Origin: Pseudomonadales bacterium
Lineage (GTDB): Bacteria > Pseudomonadota > Gammaproteobacteria > Pseudomonadales > Azotimanducaceae
Length of the DNA: 6,703 bases
NCBI GenBank assembly: GCA_028822125.1
Contig: JAPKEK010000124.1
Span: forward strand, 1 to 6,703
Direction of reading: 5' to 3'
Shown here: positions 5,746-6,703 of the stretch, piece by piece
How positions within the stretch are numbered: the first letter of the stretch is position 1
Layout of the letters: every line of letters starts with the position of its first letter
Notes under the pieces: generated by a model
Seen by the model: the letters and a program-made list of their open reading frames with translations, nothing else
What the model was told of the DNA's origin: nothing
The model's database searches: none
Program-made: the position numbers and the translations under genes

Positions 5746-6703
5746 GTGGGAAAGAATTTATACCAAAAGATCTGGGAAAACCATGTTGTCGGGCAACTCG
5801 CCAGTGGGCAGTATCAGCTTTTTATCGGCCTGCATCTAATACATGAGGTAACGAGTCCACAGGCATTTGGAATGCTGCGGGATAAAGGCCTGCGAGTGGC
5901 TTATGCTGAGCGCACTTTTGCCACAGTGGACCATATTATTCCCACAACGGATCAGTCCCGGCCACTCAAGGATGATATGGCTGAGAAAATGATTCAGGTG
6001 TTAAGCGATGCCAGCAGCGACAATGGCATTGAATTTTTTGCCCCAAACTCAGGGCGGCAGGGCATTGTTCATGTCGTGGGACCTGAGCTTGGGCTTACCC
6101 AGCCGGGTATGACAATCTGTTGTGGCGATAGTCATACCTCGACTCATGGTGCTTTTGGTTGTATCGCACTCGGTATTGGCACCAGCCAGGTAAGAGATGT
6201 CCTTGCCAGCCAGACACTGGCCATGGATCCGCTTAAAGTGCGAAGAATACGGGTTGAAGGAAGTTTGTCTGCCGGTGTCACGGCAAAGGATGTGACGCTT
6301 CATATTATTCGTACCCTGGGCGTCAATGGAGGTGTTGGGTTTGCCTACGAATATGCAGGCGAGGTCATTGAAGCCATGTCCATGGAAGAGCGCATGACGG
6401 TCTGTAATATGAGTATCGAAGGTGGCGCTCGATGTGGCTATATCTGTCCTGATGACGTGACCATAGAGTATTTACGAGGTCGCGAACGAGTTCCGGTTGG
6501 TGCAGAGTTTGAGGCAGCAACAGAAAAGTGGCTTTCCTATCGCAGCGATGCAGATGCTGCGTTCGATGATGAAATCCTGATCCAAGCTGATTCAATTCAA
6601 CCTACCGTGACCTGGGGTGTGACACCGGGTCAGGCGATATCAGTAACGGAATTAGTTCCAGACCCAGATGAGGCATCCGGTCTCGACAGGAATTTGATAT
6701 CGG
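5746..6703 (+). CDS. leuC: 3-isopropylmalate dehydratase large subunit (LeuC family), C-terminus beyond window
   Basis: The frame is open for 319 codons to the right edge; LeuC is about 470 residues, so roughly two thirds is present. LeuC with LeuD isomerises 2- to 3-isopropylmalate in cytosolic leucine synthesis, using a 4Fe-4S cluster. Family blocks are plain: GKNLYQKIWENHVV (2-15), HEVTSPQAF (33-41), QGIVHVVGPELGLTQPGMT (105-123), CGDSHTSTHGAFG (126-138), GVTAKD (177-182), and VTWGVTPGQAISV (288-300). The cluster cysteines lie in the missing part, so catalytic competence cannot be judged. Unusually, the Asp-Arg that precedes His30 in typical LeuC (IDRHLVHEVT) is Gly28-Leu29 here, and GTSEVEHVLATQTL reads GTSQVRDVLASQTL. 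It could therefore be a paralogue with another hydroxyacid substrate. No leuD or leuB is in view, and the upstream neighbour is an acetyltransferase, not a LysR regulator. The gene symbol reflects family only. Confidence 0.87.
   Translation, partial: MGKNLYQKIWENHVVGQLASGQYQLFIGLHLIHEVTSPQAFGMLRDKGLRVAYAERTFATVDHIIPTTDQSRPLKDDMAEKMIQVLSDASSDNGIEFFAPNSGRQGIVHVVGPELGLTQPGMTICCGDSHTSTHGAFGCIALGIGTSQVRDVLASQTLAMDPLKVRRIRVEGSLSAGVTAKDVTLHIIRTLGVNGGVGFAYEYAGEVIEAMSMEERMTVCNMSIEGGARCGYICPDDVTIEYLRGRERVPVGAEFEAATEKWLSYRSDADAAFDDEILIQADSIQPTVTWGVTPGQAISVTELVPDPDEASGLDRNLIS

Noticed and set aside
5657..5839. 60-codon plus-strand open frame at the LeuC start
   Set aside because: It overlaps the LeuC-type frame, whose translation matches the family from residue 2 onward; no homology of its own.
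6049..6595. Minus-strand open frames of 76-84 codons
   Set aside because: Antisense to the LeuC-type gene, which reads through without interruption.

Overview
The window looks like chromosomal DNA from a Gram-negative bacterium, most likely a gammaproteobacterium, possibly marine. This rests on gene content and rough base composition, not on a marker gene: a DUF5916 outer-membrane beta-barrel protein with a Sec signal peptide, a coniferyl-aldehyde-dehydrogenase-type ALDH, a RimJ/RimL-type acetyltransferase and a LeuC-family dehydratase. I found no rRNA, tRNA, transposase, CRISPR array or phage gene. The coding regions have similar, roughly balanced GC content. A short non-coding patch near 3420-3540 is clearly richer (about 67% GC by hand count).

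Layout. (1) 1-1915, minus strand: the first 638 residues of a DUF5916/CBM9-like outer-membrane protein whose C-terminus lies beyond the left edge. (2) 1916-2459: a 544-bp divergent intergenic region holding an AT-rich near-palindrome close to the DUF5916 gene, short unassignable open frames, and a perfect 6-bp dyad just before the next gene. (3) 2460-3281, plus strand: a complete 273-residue crotonase-fold enzyme (enoyl-CoA hydratase/isomerase family) with a good ribosome binding site. (4) 3282-3649: a convergent gap of 368 bp with an inverted repeat, a GC-rich stretch carrying a short open frame, and a tandem 12-bp repeat. (5) 5638 down to 3650, minus strand: an acetyltransferase gene followed 15 bp later by an aldehyde dehydrogenase gene, very probably one transcription unit. 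(6) 5639-5745: a 107-bp divergent promoter region with overlapping palindromes. (7) 5746-6703, plus strand: the first 319 residues of a LeuC-type dehydratase large subunit that starts with GTG and runs off the right edge.

How the genes may fit together. Each strand switch breaks the window into separate transcription units, so no single pathway is proven. The crotonase and ALDH would fit acyl-CoA and aldehyde catabolism (fatty, terpenoid or aromatic aldehydes). The LeuC homologue is either the normal isopropylmalate isomerase large subunit, with leuD and leuB expected downstream, or a divergent paralogue acting on another hydroxyacid. I see no clear evidence of an undescribed system. The most unusual signal is in the LeuC homologue, where the Asp-Arg before the active-site His of the usual DRHLVHEVTSPQAF block is replaced by Gly-Leu.
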